Assembly: GCF_003590335.1 (NCBI RefSeq)
Contig: NZ_MIET01000026.1
Coordinates: 1 to 64,000, forward strand
Length of the DNA stretch: 64,000 bases
Source: Pseudoalteromonas sp. MSK9-3
GTDB lineage: Bacteria; Pseudomonadota; Gammaproteobacteria; Enterobacterales; Alteromonadaceae
Reading direction: 5' to 3'
Part shown: positions 37,578-48,009 of the stretch, one piece after another
Numbering within the stretch: the stretch's first letter is position 1
How the letters are laid out: each line of letters begins with the position of its first letter
Program-made: the position numbers and the translations under genes
The notes under the pieces: generated by a model
What the model was told of the DNA's origin: nothing
What the model saw: the letters and a program-made list of their open reading frames with translations, nothing else
Databases searched by the model: none

Positions 37578-39572
37578 ATGATAAAAAATGCACAAATCCA
37601 TTTCAACGAGATGGGTACGCCCGTCGCCGATAACTTTGACGACGTCTACTTTTCAAACGATGATGGACTCGCCGAGTCTCATTATGTCTTTTTTACTCAA
37701 AATAATATAGCAGAGCGATTGCAAAAACATGACCAATCTCACTTTATAATTGCTGAAACAGGATTTGGCACAGGGTTAAACTTTTTAAACGCATGGCAAC
37801 AGTTTAATAATCGTCCAGCAGATAGCTCAGTAAAAAAGCTTCACTTCATTTCATTTGAAAAGTTTCCGATTAAACACGAAGAGTTAGCGAAAGCCTTAGC
37901 AGCATGGCCATCGCTTACACTTCAGGCAAAAGCTTTATGCGATAATTACCCTGTGGCCCTTCTTGCTGGCTGCCATCGCATAGAGTTTGAACAAGGCCAA
38001 GTGGTACTAGATCTATGGTTTGGTGACGTGCATGACTCTCTGCCTCAGCTTAGCTACCAATCGCACGGGATTGTTGATGCGTGGTTTTTAGATGGTTTTG
38101 CCCCTAGTAAAAACCCAGATATGTGGCAACAAAGCTTATTTAATGCCATGGCCAACTTATCACGCGACAACGCAACATTTGCTACCTTCACTGCCGCAGG
38201 CTTTGTTCGCAGAGGTTTACAAGAGGCAGGTTTTACGTGTAAAAAAGTCAAAGGCTTTGGCCGTAAACGTGAAATGGTGGTTGGCACACTCGACAAAGCC
38301 AATGGCCATGAAACAACCCCCCCCTATTATCACCATGCTCCCCGCTCACTGGAGCAAGTCGCAATCATTGGTGGAGGCATAGCCAGTAGTTGTTTATTAT
38401 TTCAATTGGCCAAACGTGGAAAACACGCCTCTTTATTTTGCCAAGATGATAAATTGGCTCAAGGGGCATCACATAACCGCCAAGGTGCTGTCTACCCTAA
38501 TTTACAAGCCGATAACTCACCACCCAGTGAACTGTACGCACATACTTTTTTGTATGCACGTCGATTTTATGACTACATATACGCGCAAGGTCATCATTTT
38601 AGCCATGATTGGTGTGGTGTATTACTACAAGCATTTAATGACAGTAAAGCAGAGCAACACGCCAACTTGGTGAAAAAAGCCCAATGGCCAACGTCATTAA
38701 TTAAGCCTGTTACACAATCACAAGCATCTGATATCGCGGGTGTAAACCTGCCCTATTCAGGCCTTTATATCGAACAAGCTGGCTGGGTTGAACCGGCAGA
38801 ATTAACCAACGCCATTTTTAATGCCGCGCAAAACATGGCACCGACTCAAAGCCATTTTAATACCGATATCACCCGATTAGAGCAAACAGAGGCGGGCTGG
38901 TACTTGCATACTGACACGACGAACTATGGTCCGTTCTCTGACGTTTTTGTCTGTGCAGGAGAGCACAGTGATCGGTTTACGCAAATGGCCGATATTCATA
39001 TTCATGGTGTAAGAGGCCAAGTCTCTCATATAGAGCAAGGGGCTGAGTCAAGCAAACTCAAAACGGTACTGTGTCACAAGGGCTATTTTACACCCAGCCA
39101 CAATGGCGAGCATTGTATGGGTGCCACATTTGACAAAAACACCAAAAGCCGCGCCATAAAATCACAAGACAACGATACCAATCGAGCACAACTCATGAAG
39201 TTTTACCAAGACAGTGCATTTGCGCAAAGCCTTGGTGACATTAACAGTGAAAAGGCCGCCGTTCGTTGCTGTTTTAGCGACCATGTGCCCATGCTCGGGC
39301 AAGTGCCAGAGCAACAAGACCTCATTGAAGCGTATCGTAACCTGACTAATGGGAAGCAATATGGCTTTGGTAAACCAAGTGTTCCGCATCAAGGGTTACA
39401 TGTGCTAACCGGTTTTGGAGCAAGAGGGCTGTGTACTGCCCCCCTCACAACCGAGCACCTAGTGGCAAGCCTATGTAATGAACCTAGACCGCTGAGTGAA
39501 CGCACTCATCAAGTGATCCACCCAAATAGGTTTATCGTCAGAGATCTTATTCGAAACAAAATTGGTGTATAA
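37578..39572 (+). CDS. mnmC: Bifunctional tRNA 5-methylaminomethyl-2-thiouridine methyltransferase/oxidoreductase
   Basis: 664 aa. The N-terminal half is the SAM methyltransferase (AETGFGTGLNFLNAW, then DAWFLDGFAPSKNPDMW). The C-terminal half starts at about residue 255 with the FAD-binding VAIIGGGIASSCLL. Together they perform the last two steps of mnm5s2U at the wobble base of tRNAs. Divergent from fabB, as in enterics. Confidence 0.96.
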   Translation: MIKNAQIHFNEMGTPVADNFDDVYFSNDDGLAESHYVFFTQNNIAERLQKHDQSHFIIAETGFGTGLNFLNAWQQFNNRPADSSVKKLHFISFEKFPIKHEELAKALAAWPSLTLQAKALCDNYPVALLAGCHRIEFEQGQVVLDLWFGDVHDSLPQLSYQSHGIVDAWFLDGFAPSKNPDMWQQSLFNAMANLSRDNATFATFTAAGFVRRGLQEAGFTCKKVKGFGRKREMVVGTLDKANGHETTPPYYHHAPRSLEQVAIIGGGIASSCLLFQLAKRGKHASLFCQDDKLAQGASHNRQGAVYPNLQADNSPPSELYAHTFLYARRFYDYIYAQGHHFSHDWCGVLLQAFNDSKAEQHANLVKKAQWPTSLIKPVTQSQASDIAGVNLPYSGLYIEQAGWVEPAELTNAIFNAAQNMAPTQSHFNTDITRLEQTEAGWYLHTDTTNYGPFSDVFVCAGEHSDRFTQMADIHIHGVRGQVSHIEQGAESSKLKTVLCHKGYFTPSHNGEHCMGATFDKNTKSRAIKSQDNDTNRAQLMKFYQDSAFAQSLGDINSEKAAVRCCFSDHVPMLGQVPEQQDLIEAYRNLTNGKQYGFGKPSVPHQGLHVLTGFGARGLCTAPLTTEHLVASLCNEPRPLSERTHQVIHPNRFIVRDLIRNKIGV

Positions 39573-39611
39573 CACCATAAATACTGCGGTGGCGCATTAA
39601 ACGTATAAAAC

Positions 39612-39640
39612 AAAAAACCGCATTTAAAATGCGGTTTTTT
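39612..39640. terminator. Bidirectional terminator between mnmC and motY
   Basis: AAAAAACCGCATTT and its complement with almost no loop, flanked by A and T runs. Confidence 0.9.
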
Positions 39641-39645
39641 GTTAC

Positions 39646-40563
39646 TTAAGACTTCGCGATTTGAATAATAACTCGGCGGTTTTTTCTTCGTCCGAGTGCG
39701 TTGTCGTTTGGCTCTACATGGCGCTTTTCACCAAACCCGTCTGTGCGTACCTTTTCACTGGGCACCCCCATTTCTTCCATATATCGCTTAATGGTATCTG
39801 CCCTTTTTCGTGACAACACCATGTTGGTATTTCTGCCACCATAGCTATCTGAATAAGCAGAAATATAAATAGACTCTATATTTTCATCGTTTTTCAAATA
39901 TTCACCGATCATTTCTAAGCGTTTTCTTGAAGACTTAGTCAACATGCTGGAGTTTTTCTTGTAGTTCATTACCGTAAAAGCAATGTCTTCAAAACTATAC
40001 GGCAACAAATTGTCTCTGCACTGTAAAAATGCCCAATACATGTCTCTAAAGTTTACCGAAGACAGCGCAACAGAGATCTGATCTGAACTGTTTTGCCAAT
40101 CTTTATAATAAAATGTCGGGTAATTGCCTTTCTCAAGTTCAGTCAGCATTTCCCACGCAATGCTGTTATCTAATTCCCCGTCAAACTTTTTTAAAAGTTG
40201 CATTTTACTGATGTCGCGAACCGGATTACCGGCACGCCACACTGGCGGCACAGATTGTAACCCTGCAAAGTCATAACTTTCAGGCCTTACAACCATATCC
40301 AAATTAAATGTGAGGTCTTTGTTTTTACTCGCGGTAGAGCTAAAAATAGCATCGCCATAATAAGGTACTTCGTGATTTAACTCACACGATAACCGTGTTG
40401 TTTTATCTAATGTCCAATGAGAGGTGTCGGCGTTGGCACTATATTGCCGCATGGCGGCTTTTGTATCACTTGCAATGGCAAGCAAACAGCCAACACTGAG
40501 TATTAATACATGTAATTTCACAACACAACTCCAAGTTTGCCAAAAAAATGTCGGCTTATGCAT
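39646..40563 (-). CDS. motY: Sodium-type flagellar motor protein MotY
   Basis: 305 aa with a signal sequence ending about residue 36. The N-terminal domain has the MotY pattern (LSCELNHEVPYYGDAIF, VVRPESYDFAGLQSVPPVW). The C-terminal OmpA-like peptidoglycan-binding domain reads ISAYSDSYGGRNTNMVLSRK and GRRKNRRVIIQI. MotY forms the T ring that holds PomA/PomB stators of Na+-driven polar flagella. Divergent from rnt, the arrangement known in Vibrio. Confidence 0.9.
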   Translation of the reverse strand: MHKPTFFWQTWSCVVKLHVLILSVGCLLAIASDTKAAMRQYSANADTSHWTLDKTTRLSCELNHEVPYYGDAIFSSTASKNKDLTFNLDMVVRPESYDFAGLQSVPPVWRAGNPVRDISKMQLLKKFDGELDNSIAWEMLTELEKGNYPTFYYKDWQNSSDQISVALSSVNFRDMYWAFLQCRDNLLPYSFEDIAFTVMNYKKNSSMLTKSSRKRLEMIGEYLKNDENIESIYISAYSDSYGGRNTNMVLSRKRADTIKRYMEEMGVPSEKVRTDGFGEKRHVEPNDNALGRRKNRRVIIQIAKS

Positions 40564-40713
40564 ACACCAACCATGACAAATTAAAAAATAGTTTCACCTG
40601 AGTACCTAAGCAATAATTATGCCTAAAAAATAACGACATTCATCCCATATAGTTAACATATCAGGCTGCACCTTGTATAATGGCCAGCTTCATATTCAGC
40701 AATCAAAAGTATT

Positions 40714-41391
40714 ATGGCAGAAACAGAGCAAACCTTATTTTCACAGCGCTTTCGTGGCTTCTTTCCTGTAGTTATCGACGTAGAAACCGCAGGCTTTAAT
40801 AAAGATACCGATGCTTTGTTAGAAATTGCAGCATCAGTCTTAAAAATGGATGAACATGGCGAACTTAGTTTAGATCATACGCTACATTTTCATGTTGCGC
40901 CTTTCGAAGGGGCAAACATTGAGCAATCAGCCATCGAATTTAATGGTATTGACCCATTTTCACCTCTGCGCGGCGCGGTACCAGAAGCCGATGCAATCAA
41001 AGAGATCTGTAAAATGGTGCGTAAGGCACAAAAAGCCGCTGGATGCTCTCGTTCTGTTATTGTGGCACACAATGCCGCTTTTGATCATGGCTTTTTAAAT
41101 GCGGCTATCGAAAGAAATAATATTAAACGTACCCCTTTTCACCCGTTTGTTAGCTTTGATACCACCTCATTAGCTGGGCTGGCCTTAGGCCAAACTGTAC
41201 TGGCCAAAGCGTGTCGTACCGCTGGTATCGAGTTTGATAATAACCAAGCACATTCAGCATTGTATGATACAGAACGTACTGCGGAGCTATTTTGCTATAT
41301 TGTCAATAAGTGGAAAGCACTCGGTGGCTGGCCGCTGCCACCGGTTGAACCTGAAACAGAAGATGATGAAACAAAGGCAAGTCAAGAGTAA
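40714..41391 (+). CDS. rnt: Ribonuclease T
   Basis: 225 aa DEDDh exonuclease. Exo I motif VIDVETAGF supplies D22 and E24; later [11 protein letters not shown] and AHSALYDTE supply the remaining acidic and His residues. It trims tRNA 3' ends and finishes 5S and 23S rRNA. The C-terminal tail is acidic. Confidence 0.96.
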   Translation: MAETEQTLFSQRFRGFFPVVIDVETAGFNKDTDALLEIAASVLKMDEHGELSLDHTLHFHVAPFEGANIEQSAIEFNGIDPFSPLRGAVPEADAIKEICKMVRKAQKAAGCSRSVIVAHNAAFDHGFLNAAIERNNIKRTPFHPFVSFDTTSLAGLALGQTVLAKACRTAGIEFDNNQAHSALYDTERTAELFCYIVNKWKALGGWPLPPVEPETEDDETKASQE

Positions 41392-41482
41392 GCGCTTACT
41401 TACCTTTTTAGGTAAGAATAGTAGAAGACAAAGCGCTAAAAGTTCATTGCATTTTCTGATTTTTCATAAAATTTCACCTACA

Positions 41483-41509
41483 AAAAAGCCGCTAATTTAG
41501 CGGCTTTTT
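41483..41509. terminator. Bidirectional terminator between rnt and gap
   Basis: AAAAAGCCGCTAA and its perfect complement around two bases, flanked by A and T runs. Confidence 0.9.
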
Positions 41510-41532
41510 AACAAGTAACTTTAGTTTTGATT

Positions 41533-42537
41533 TTACAGGAACTGGCCTAATGCTTTTACTTGGTCAATCATGCGGTTTGAGAAACCCCATTCGTTGTCAT
41601 ACCAAGCCATTACTTTTACCAATTTACCATCAGCTTTAGTCTGTGACGCATCAAATACTGATGACGCCGGGTTATGGTTAAAGTCAATGGATACAAGCGG
41701 TAATTCGTTGTATTCAAGAATACCAGCCATTGCACCTTCCGCGGCAGCTTTAATCACTTCGTTCACTTCAACCGTCGTCGTATCGCGCTTAGCAATAAAC
41801 GTTAAATCAACCAACGATACATTCACAGTAGGTACACGAACAGCCATGCCGTCAAGTTTACCAGCAAGCTCTGGAAGTACTAAACCAACCGCTTTAGCTG
41901 CGCCCGTCGCTGTAGGGATCATTGACTGAGTAGCACTACGCGCTCGGTATAAATCTTTATGGTATACGTCACATAAGTTTTGGTCGTTTGTGAACGCATG
42001 AATTGTTGTCATGCTGCCTTGCTCGATACCAATGGCATCGTTTAATGCTTTTGCAACAGGTGCTAAACAGTTAGTCGTACATGACGCATTTGAAATAATC
42101 GTGCTTGAAGCGGATAACACATCGCTATTTACACCGTGTACAACCGTTGCATCTAAATCAGTACCAGGTGCTGATACAATCACTTTCTTTGCACCCGCTT
42201 CAATATGCTTTGATGCTGTCTCACGTGATGTGAAAATACCCGTACATTCTAAAACGATATCTACATTAAGCGCTTTCCAAGGCAAGTTCACTGGATCACG
42301 TTCTTGAGTCAGGGTAATTTCGTCATTACCAATAATTAATGTGTTGTCTGCAAGGGTTACTTGCTGGTTAAAACGCCCGTGTACAGAATCAAACTGTGTT
42401 AGGTGCGCATTAACATTTGCTGGTGCTAAATCATTAATTGCAACAATTTTAATTTGTTCGTTTTGGCCAGACTCATAAAGCGCACGTAAAACATTGCGAC
42501 CGATACGGCCATAGCCATTAATTGCGATGTTGATCAT
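41533..42537 (-). CDS. gap: Glyceraldehyde-3-phosphate dehydrogenase, type I
   Basis: 334 aa. NAD-binding [10 protein letters not shown] and the catalytic Cys in [12 protein letters not shown]; His in the following [10 protein letters not shown]. Starts 18 bp after eda stops, so it is the third gene of edd-eda-gap. It converts the glyceraldehyde 3-phosphate made by Eda. It is specifically tied to Entner-Doudoroff flux. Confidence 0.95.
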   Translation of the reverse strand: MINIAINGYGRIGRNVLRALYESGQNEQIKIVAINDLAPANVNAHLTQFDSVHGRFNQQVTLADNTLIIGNDEITLTQERDPVNLPWKALNVDIVLECTGIFTSRETASKHIEAGAKKVIVSAPGTDLDATVVHGVNSDVLSASSTIISNASCTTNCLAPVAKALNDAIGIEQGSMTTIHAFTNDQNLCDVYHKDLYRARSATQSMIPTATGAAKAVGLVLPELAGKLDGMAVRVPTVNVSLVDLTFIAKRDTTTVEVNEVIKAAAEGAMAGILEYNELPLVSIDFNHNPASSVFDASQTKADGKLVKVMAWYDNEWGFSNRMIDQVKALGQFL

Positions 42538-42555
42538 AACTGAGATTCCCCTTGA

Positions 42556-43176
42556 TTATTTAACTTCACTTGCTTGTTTTGCAAGCGCTTCAATGGCTTG
42601 CCAGTCTTTGTTAGCGATGAGTTGCTTATCAAGCATCCACGTACCACCAACACAAATTACATTTTTAAGCGCCAAATATTTTGGTGCACTGTCTAGAGAA
42701 ATTCCGCCCGTTGGGCAAAAAGTCACTTGTGGTAATGGCCCGCCAATTGATTTAAGCATGGGCACACCGCCTGCAGCTTCTGCAGGGAAAAACTTCAAGA
42801 ATTTGAAACCGTGCGACGCTAATTTCATTACTTCACTGGGTGTTGCAGCACCCGGTAAAAACGGAATATCAGTGCATTTAGCGAGCGCCAACAATTCATC
42901 GTTTACACCAGGACTCACCATAAAGTCAGCACCCGCAGCAACAGAGGCTTCAAATGTTGCTTTATCAACCACAGTGCCAGTACCGACATAAGCATCTGGT
43001 ACTGTTTCTTTCATAATTTTCACCGCTTGCGCTGCTACTGGCGTACGCAATGTTACTTCCAGTGCTTTCAAACCACCGTTGTATAATGCTTGTGCCAGTG
43101 GTGCGGCATCTTCTAAGTTGTCGATAACAACAACTGGCACGACTGGTGCCGATGATAAAATCTGTTCAATACTCAT
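42556..43176 (-). CDS. eda: 2-keto-3-deoxy-6-phosphogluconate aldolase
   Basis: 206 aa from the ATG at 43176, which has GAGGA five bases upstream; the longer frame starts at a TTG. It cleaves KDPG to pyruvate and glyceraldehyde 3-phosphate. Schiff-base Lys in GFKFLKFFPAE; Glu in LKALEVTLRTP. Second gene of the operon. Confidence 0.95.
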   Translation of the reverse strand: MSIEQILSSAPVVPVVVIDNLEDAAPLAQALYNGGLKALEVTLRTPVAAQAVKIMKETVPDAYVGTGTVVDKATFEASVAAGADFMVSPGVNDELLALAKCTDIPFLPGAATPSEVMKLASHGFKFLKFFPAEAAGGVPMLKSIGGPLPQVTFCPTGGISLDSAPKYLALKNVICVGGTWMLDKQLIANKDWQAIEALAKQASEVK

Positions 43177-43202
43177 GTTAGTCCTCATACCCAATGCGTT
43201 TA

Positions 43203-45056
43203 TTATTGTTCTAGACCAAAGGCACTTGCGCCTAGGTCTGCACTGCTAACAATGTTTCTAAAGCCAGTGAATAGCTCTCGACCAGTACCAAATGTTGCTT
43301 CTGGTTCGCTTAGCAACAGTTCGCGTGCTGATAGCTCTTCATCTGACACATGTACAAATAACTCGCCCTTTGGTGCATTTAATGTCACCAAATCACCTTC
43401 GTGAATTTTAGCAATAATGCCACCTTCAACCGCTTCAGGCGCTAGGTGAATGGCCGCAGGTACTTTACCTGACGCACCAGACATACGACCGTCCGTTACA
43501 ATGGCAACTTTAAAACCTTGGTCTTGCAGTGTTGCCATCACAGGCGTTAATTTATGTAGTTCAGGCATACCCTTTGCTTTCGGGCCTTGCTCTTTAATGA
43601 CAGCGATGAAATCTTGATTCAATTCACCATCGGTATACGCTTGTTGAAGCGCAGCCTGTGAGCTAAATACTTTTGCAGGAGCTGTCACTGACTGATGCTT
43701 TTCATCTACCGCAGAGACTTTAATAACCGCTTTACCAATGTTACCGGTTAATAGCTGTAAGCCACCTTGCGGGCTGAATGGGTTACTCACTGGACGAAGT
43801 ACATCTTCATCAAGTGAATTTTCAGGACATGGTACCCACTTAATCTTGCTTGGGCCTGTGCTGTTCGTCATGATTAAGCTTGGATCGGCTGCAAGCATTG
43901 GCTCTTGGGTATACGCATCAAGCCCTTCGCCCACAATAGTTTTTACATCGTTATGCAAGTAGCCACCGTCACGCAGTTCTCTCATTAAGAACCCCATACC
44001 ACCCGCTGCCTGGAAGTGATTTACATCCGCAGAACCATTTGGATAAATACGGGTAAGCAGTGGCACAACTTCTGACATGTCGGCCATGTCTTTCCAGGTG
44101 ATTTGCACACCGGCTGCTGCTGCCATTGCAACTAAGTGGATTGCATGGTTGGTAGAACCACCCGTTGCTAATAAACCAATTAAGCCATTAATAACGGTTT
44201 TTTCATTCACAATATCAGCCAAACAATTGGCATTTTTGCCATCAATCAGCTGTTCAAGCATTTGCTCAACGGCACTGCCAGTTAAACCATCGCGCAGCTC
44301 TGTGTAAGGGTTAATGAACGAGCTACCAGGTAAATGTAGGCCCATTATTTCCATCAACATTTGGTTTGAGTTGGCTGTTCCGTAGAATGTACAAGTACCC
44401 GCACTATGATAAGACGCACTTTCAGCTTCAAGTAGCTCTTCTCTGCTCACCAAGCCTTGTGCAAATTTTTGACGAATACGGGCTTTTTCTTTATTTGGGA
44501 TACCCGATTGCATAGGGCCAGCTGGTAAAAAGAACACAGGTAAGTGACCAAATGACAATGCACCAATTAATAATCCTGGGACAATTTTGTCACATACACC
44601 TAAACAAAATACGCCGTCAAATACATCATGTGATAGTGCAACAGCAGTCGACATTGCAATCACATCACGTGAAAATAACGACAATTCCATCCCATCACGG
44701 CCTTGTGTTACGCCGTCACACATTGCTGGAACACACCCTGCAACTTGTGCAGTAGAGTCGTACTTTTGCGCAATGTCTTTAATTAGATCTGGATAATCTT
44801 TATACGGTACATGGGCAGATAACATATCGTTATATGAATTGATAATGCCTAAGTTAGGCTGCTCGTCTACTTTTAGACGATCTTTATCTGAACTAGAACA
44901 TGCTGCCATAACATGAGCAATGTTGCCGCATCCTAGACCTGAGCGTACACGTGTTTGTTTTTTTGCTTGTTGTATACGTGCTAGGTAGGCTTGACGCGTT
45001 GCTTTACTGCGTTCGATAACACGTTCGGTGACTTCTTTAATTCGAGGATGCAACAT
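43203..45056 (-). CDS. edd: 6-phosphogluconate dehydratase
   Basis: 617 aa, IlvD/Edd family with an iron-sulfur cluster. Conserved stretches: [32 protein letters not shown] and [17 protein letters not shown]. Dehydrates 6-phosphogluconate to KDPG. First gene of edd-eda-gap. No strong ribosome site is visible before the ATG. The leader holds a terminator-like hairpin and two operators. Confidence 0.95.
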   Translation of the reverse strand: MLHPRIKEVTERVIERSKATRQAYLARIQQAKKQTRVRSGLGCGNIAHVMAACSSSDKDRLKVDEQPNLGIINSYNDMLSAHVPYKDYPDLIKDIAQKYDSTAQVAGCVPAMCDGVTQGRDGMELSLFSRDVIAMSTAVALSHDVFDGVFCLGVCDKIVPGLLIGALSFGHLPVFFLPAGPMQSGIPNKEKARIRQKFAQGLVSREELLEAESASYHSAGTCTFYGTANSNQMLMEIMGLHLPGSSFINPYTELRDGLTGSAVEQMLEQLIDGKNANCLADIVNEKTVINGLIGLLATGGSTNHAIHLVAMAAAAGVQITWKDMADMSEVVPLLTRIYPNGSADVNHFQAAGGMGFLMRELRDGGYLHNDVKTIVGEGLDAYTQEPMLAADPSLIMTNSTGPSKIKWVPCPENSLDEDVLRPVSNPFSPQGGLQLLTGNIGKAVIKVSAVDEKHQSVTAPAKVFSSQAALQQAYTDGELNQDFIAVIKEQGPKAKGMPELHKLTPVMATLQDQGFKVAIVTDGRMSGASGKVPAAIHLAPEAVEGGIIAKIHEGDLVTLNAPKGELFVHVSDEELSARELLLSEPEATFGTGRELFTGFRNIVSSADLGASAFGLEQ

Positions 45057-45088
45057 AATAAAATTCGACTCATCTCTATAGTTAGAGG

Positions 45089-45137
45089 AAAAAGGCTCAG
45101 CACATTTAAAGACTCCACTTTAAACACCGTACTGAGC
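45089..45137 (-). terminator. Terminator-like two-part hairpin in the edd leader (possible attenuator)
   Basis: On the minus strand GCTCAGTAC pairs with GTGCTGAGC (one U-G). Inside it TTTAAAG pairs perfectly with CTTTAAA around a 6-base loop, and the outer stem is followed by C and five T. It lies about 33-80 bp upstream of the edd start and downstream of the operators, so it would sit in the edd 5' UTR. Confidence 0.55.
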
Positions 45138-45192
45138 ATCTTTTGATTTACCCGTTCAAAGGTACGCTACCAGGTTGTCTCTCACCCCAACC

Positions 45193-45206
45193 TGACACCG
45201 GTGTCA
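45193..45206. promoter_or_regulatory. LacI-type operator 1, TGACACCGGTGTCA
   Basis: Perfect 14-bp palindrome with the central CG typical of LacI-family regulators. An identical copy begins 33 bp away (three helical turns). The position upstream of edd suggests repression of the Entner-Doudoroff operon by a sugar-responsive LacI-family protein that is not encoded in this window. Confidence 0.75.
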
Positions 45207-45225
45207 CTGTATTAAGCCACGTTCA

Positions 45226-45239
45226 TGACACCGGTGTCA
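45226..45239. promoter_or_regulatory. LacI-type operator 2, TGACACCGGTGTCA
   Basis: Second identical copy of the 14-bp palindrome. It lies between edd and a small rightward ORF at 45353, so it could control either direction. Confidence 0.75.
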
Positions 45240-45352
45240 ACCTTTGACCTTAAATTTAGATTAAAAAAAGAAAATGACCAAATAATGACCGAACTTAAAT
45301 TCAGTACAAATATGAACAAAAAATAACTTAAGAGGAAATAAATGAGAGGAGT

Positions 45353-45463
45353 ATGAATAACTTAAAAAAACTACTCGTAAACAAAATTTTACCAACGCTG
45401 ATATTTCTCAACCACATACTTTGCCAAACTCCATACGCGAAACAATATTGGCTCAGCGACTGA
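45353..45463 (+). pseudogene. Small ORF with strong RBS and signal-like N terminus, possible gene remnant
   Basis: 36 codons. GAGAGGAGT sits directly before the ATG, and the product has a basic then hydrophobic start (KKLLVNKILPTLIFLNHIL) like a signal peptide, stopping at TGA soon after. It lies downstream of the two operators, pointing away from edd. It may be the 5' stump of an exported sugar-related gene whose rest is gone; coding is not proven. Confidence 0.3.
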
Positions 45464-45576
45464 GGTCCAGCCACACAATAAACTAGAGTTTTGAGCACTC
45501 ACCTCAATGTGGATCCTGAAATGAATTCAGGAAGACAAAGTGCGTAACGATGCATCTTACACTCTCTCCGCCTTTG

Positions 45577-46310
45577 CCTAAATCCCCCCATACCGTCACT
45601 CTGACGCAGGACAAAGCCCATCCACAATTAACCACCCCGCACCGTCTCTCTGACGAAGGTCAGAGCCCATCCACAATAACCCACACAACTAAACAACAAC
45701 CTCTCAATCCCTTTCCAACATTCCCAAGTTCGTCATCACACCACCGTCACCACCTCGTACCGTCACTCTGACGAAGGTCAGAGCCCATTCGCAATAACCC
45801 ATCCAACCAAACAACAACCTCACAGCCCAACTCCAACACTCCCAAGTTCGTCATCACACCACCGTCACTACCCCATACCGTCACTCTGTCGCAGGTCAGA
45901 GCCCATCCGCAATTAACCACCCCGTACCGTCTCTCTGACGAAGGTCAGAGCCCATCCGCAATTAACTACCCAACTAAACAACAACCTCACAGCCCTTCCA
46001 ACACCCCCACTTTCGTCACCTCACCGCCATCACTACCCCATACCGTCACTCTGACAAAGGTCAGAGCCCATCCACAATAACCCACACAACTAAACAACAA
46101 TCTCATAGCCCTTTCCAATACTCCTATTTTAGTCACCACACCGCCGTCACCACCCCATACCGTCACTCTGACGAAGGTCAGAGCCCATCCACAATAATCC
46201 ACACAACTAAACAACAATCTCATAGCCCTTCCCAACACTCCCACTTTAGTCACCCCACCGCCGTCACCACCCCATACCGTCTCTCTGACGCAAGTCAAAG
46301 TCCACAACAA
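45577..46310. repeat. Eight-copy REP-like array
   Basis: Eight copies of a core beginning ACCGTC, at 45592, 45641, 45759, 45877, 45926, 46042, 46159 and 46275. Six contain the perfect 7-bp hairpin CTCTGAC/GTCAGAG or a one-base variant, followed by CCCATCC. Spacings are 49, 118, 118, 49, 116, 117 and 116 bp, so copies 1-3 and 4-6 repeat as a 285-bp superunit (first two intervals 49 and about 117). The sequence between cores is also repeated (CAACTAAACAACAA...). ORFs here are low-complexity artefacts. This fills most of the gene-free gap between edd and fapA. Confidence 0.85.
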
Positions 46311-46325
46311 ACCCATTTCCCCAAA

Positions 46326-46353
46326 ACAAAAAAAGCGCCCATTAGGCGCTTTC
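46326..46353 (-). terminator. Terminator of the DUF342 gene
   Basis: Minus strand AAAGCGCC, 5-base loop, GGCGCTTT followed by a T run, 25 bp after the stop. Confidence 0.85.
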
Positions 46354-46377
46354 AAAGTATCACTATGTGTGTCTCAG

Positions 46378-48009
46378 CTAAGTACTAAAATGCTGCGTGA
46401 TTTTCCCTTCATCTAACTTCACCATATTCGGCGGGTAAATACGGGTAAACTGCTTGCTATCCAGCGCTATTGTTAGCTCAATCCCAGGATGCATTAGCTC
46501 ATTTACTTTAATACGGCTCGAATTTACAAGCCTTGCCAGCTTTTGTTTAACAAGTAAAATATTTCGTTGATTACGCTTGTAATGCTGGTTCAACTGTTGC
46601 TCATTCAGCTCTAGCTTTTTCAAAAACGCATCACGCTTGGCTGTTTTTGGTGACTTATTGGCTTTTATTTTGGCACGCGTTATCTCTACAACCTTATCAG
46701 ACAAGCGTTTTTCGAACGTTTTAAACTCTTCTTGCTTTTCTTTAAGTTCATGCCAATTTTGCGCAATAGATATACGTGTTTTAGTACCTGAAGGTGCACC
46801 TAATTCGCCCGTTTCAATGCGTAATGCATTCAACACATTACCACCAATCAGCTTGCCCCTTGGCTTTTCGCCTTTACCAATGCGAATTAAACGGCGCGAC
46901 ATTAAATCACAATGCAAAACTTGCCGATCAACCAATAAATCTTGATTGGTTTCAATATGGCAATACTGCGCATACCCAACAGATACCGTACGGGCAGCTT
47001 TTATATGGCATGAAAAGTCTTCGCCATCACTGCGTTTACGCCCTATTGCACCTTGAATAATGGTGATCGCACTGGCACTTTGCAAAATAGATGACTCAAC
47101 AAAACCAATCACCGTAATATCACCTGACGCCTTAATACGCATACCATCTTTCACATCACCACTAACAATTACGCTGCCATCAAATTCAACGTGACCCGTG
47201 GTGACATCAACACAGTCATAACACAAGACATCATCGACACGCATACCACGAGGTACAGCTACTGGTACACCTTTGGCGTCAGCAATCAGTACATTAGGGT
47301 CTTTGGGGTGAAGTTTGGTGCCTTCCATCACTTGTAATTCAAAGTTACGGCCAGGCTTAGGGTCAAGGTCATCACCAAAAACAGTAAAGCCCTTTTCTCC
47401 CAACGTCGCTGGCAGGCGCTTCATTAGCGGGCTGCCAGGACTTACAGTAATAATTGCGCCAAGGTCTCGCATATCGACCTTGCCGCCATCTTTTGTTTGT
47501 GGACTGAGTACTCTGTCTTGCGCTGTCATACACAGACGCACAAAACGCGCATCCGTGCCATCTTTGGCTCTCACACCGTGGGCAACAATTTCTTCGTAAA
47601 CCACGCCCGCAGGTTGCTCAAACTGCTTACCAAGAAACTGCTCTAACACATCTTGGTTAATGCCTCTTTTTACTCCTGCCTCTGCCAATGCTTTGGCCGC
47701 TTTTTCTACAGACACAAGTTTACCGCCACTAGCAACAGTGATCCGCGCTTCCGCCATCATATTCGCGTCATCAACTCGAATAGCAATAGACGCATCAATT
47801 GCTCTCGCCACAGCCAAAGAGTCTTGATCGCCCACTTCTGTAGAAGAAAATAACTTACCAATGTTGGCGTGGATTATTTCACAATCTGCATGTTCAGATT
47901 GCTCTAATAACTCAACGAGCTGAGAGGCACTAGCCGGAAAACCCGACTCTATAGGATGAGACAACAAATAGACATAGCCTAAGTCTTCATCAAAACGAAA
48001 CAACGACAT
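46378..48009 (-). CDS. FapA/DUF342 family protein
   Basis: About 543 aa from the ATG at 48009 (MSLFRFDEDLGYVYL); the open frame reaches 48072 but its extra residues look non-native. The core contains the DUF342 beta-helix pattern (DGSVIVSGDVKDGMRIKASG, ITVIGFVESS, IQGAIGRK) followed by a long C-terminal coiled coil (about 400-500). FapA-like proteins in Vibrio bind glucose-PTS EIIA and influence flagellar assembly; others have unknown roles. Monocistronic. Confidence 0.82.
   Translation of the reverse strand: MSLFRFDEDLGYVYLLSHPIESGFPASASQLVELLEQSEHADCEIIHANIGKLFSSTEVGDQDSLAVARAIDASIAIRVDDANMMAEARITVASGGKLVSVEKAAKALAEAGVKRGINQDVLEQFLGKQFEQPAGVVYEEIVAHGVRAKDGTDARFVRLCMTAQDRVLSPQTKDGGKVDMRDLGAIITVSPGSPLMKRLPATLGEKGFTVFGDDLDPKPGRNFELQVMEGTKLHPKDPNVLIADAKGVPVAVPRGMRVDDVLCYDCVDVTTGHVEFDGSVIVSGDVKDGMRIKASGDITVIGFVESSILQSASAITIIQGAIGRKRSDGEDFSCHIKAARTVSVGYAQYCHIETNQDLLVDRQVLHCDLMSRRLIRIGKGEKPRGKLIGGNVLNALRIETGELGAPSGTKTRISIAQNWHELKEKQEEFKTFEKRLSDKVVEITRAKIKANKSPKTAKRDAFLKKLELNEQQLNQHYKRNQRNILLVKQKLARLVNSSRIKVNELMHPGIELTIALDSKQFTRIYPPNMVKLDEGKITQHFST

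Noticed and set aside
40890..44796. Antisense ORFs over rnt, gap, eda and edd
   Set aside because: Shadows of well-conserved genes in other frames.
45577..46310. CRISPR array
   Set aside because: Repeats are regularly arranged, but the stretches between cores are themselves repeated, not unique spacers; spacing is 49 or about 117 bp; no cas genes nearby.
45550..46355. ORFs across the repeat array (73 and 122 codons)
   Set aside because: Their sequence is only a translation of the tandem repeats, with no ribosome site or domain.
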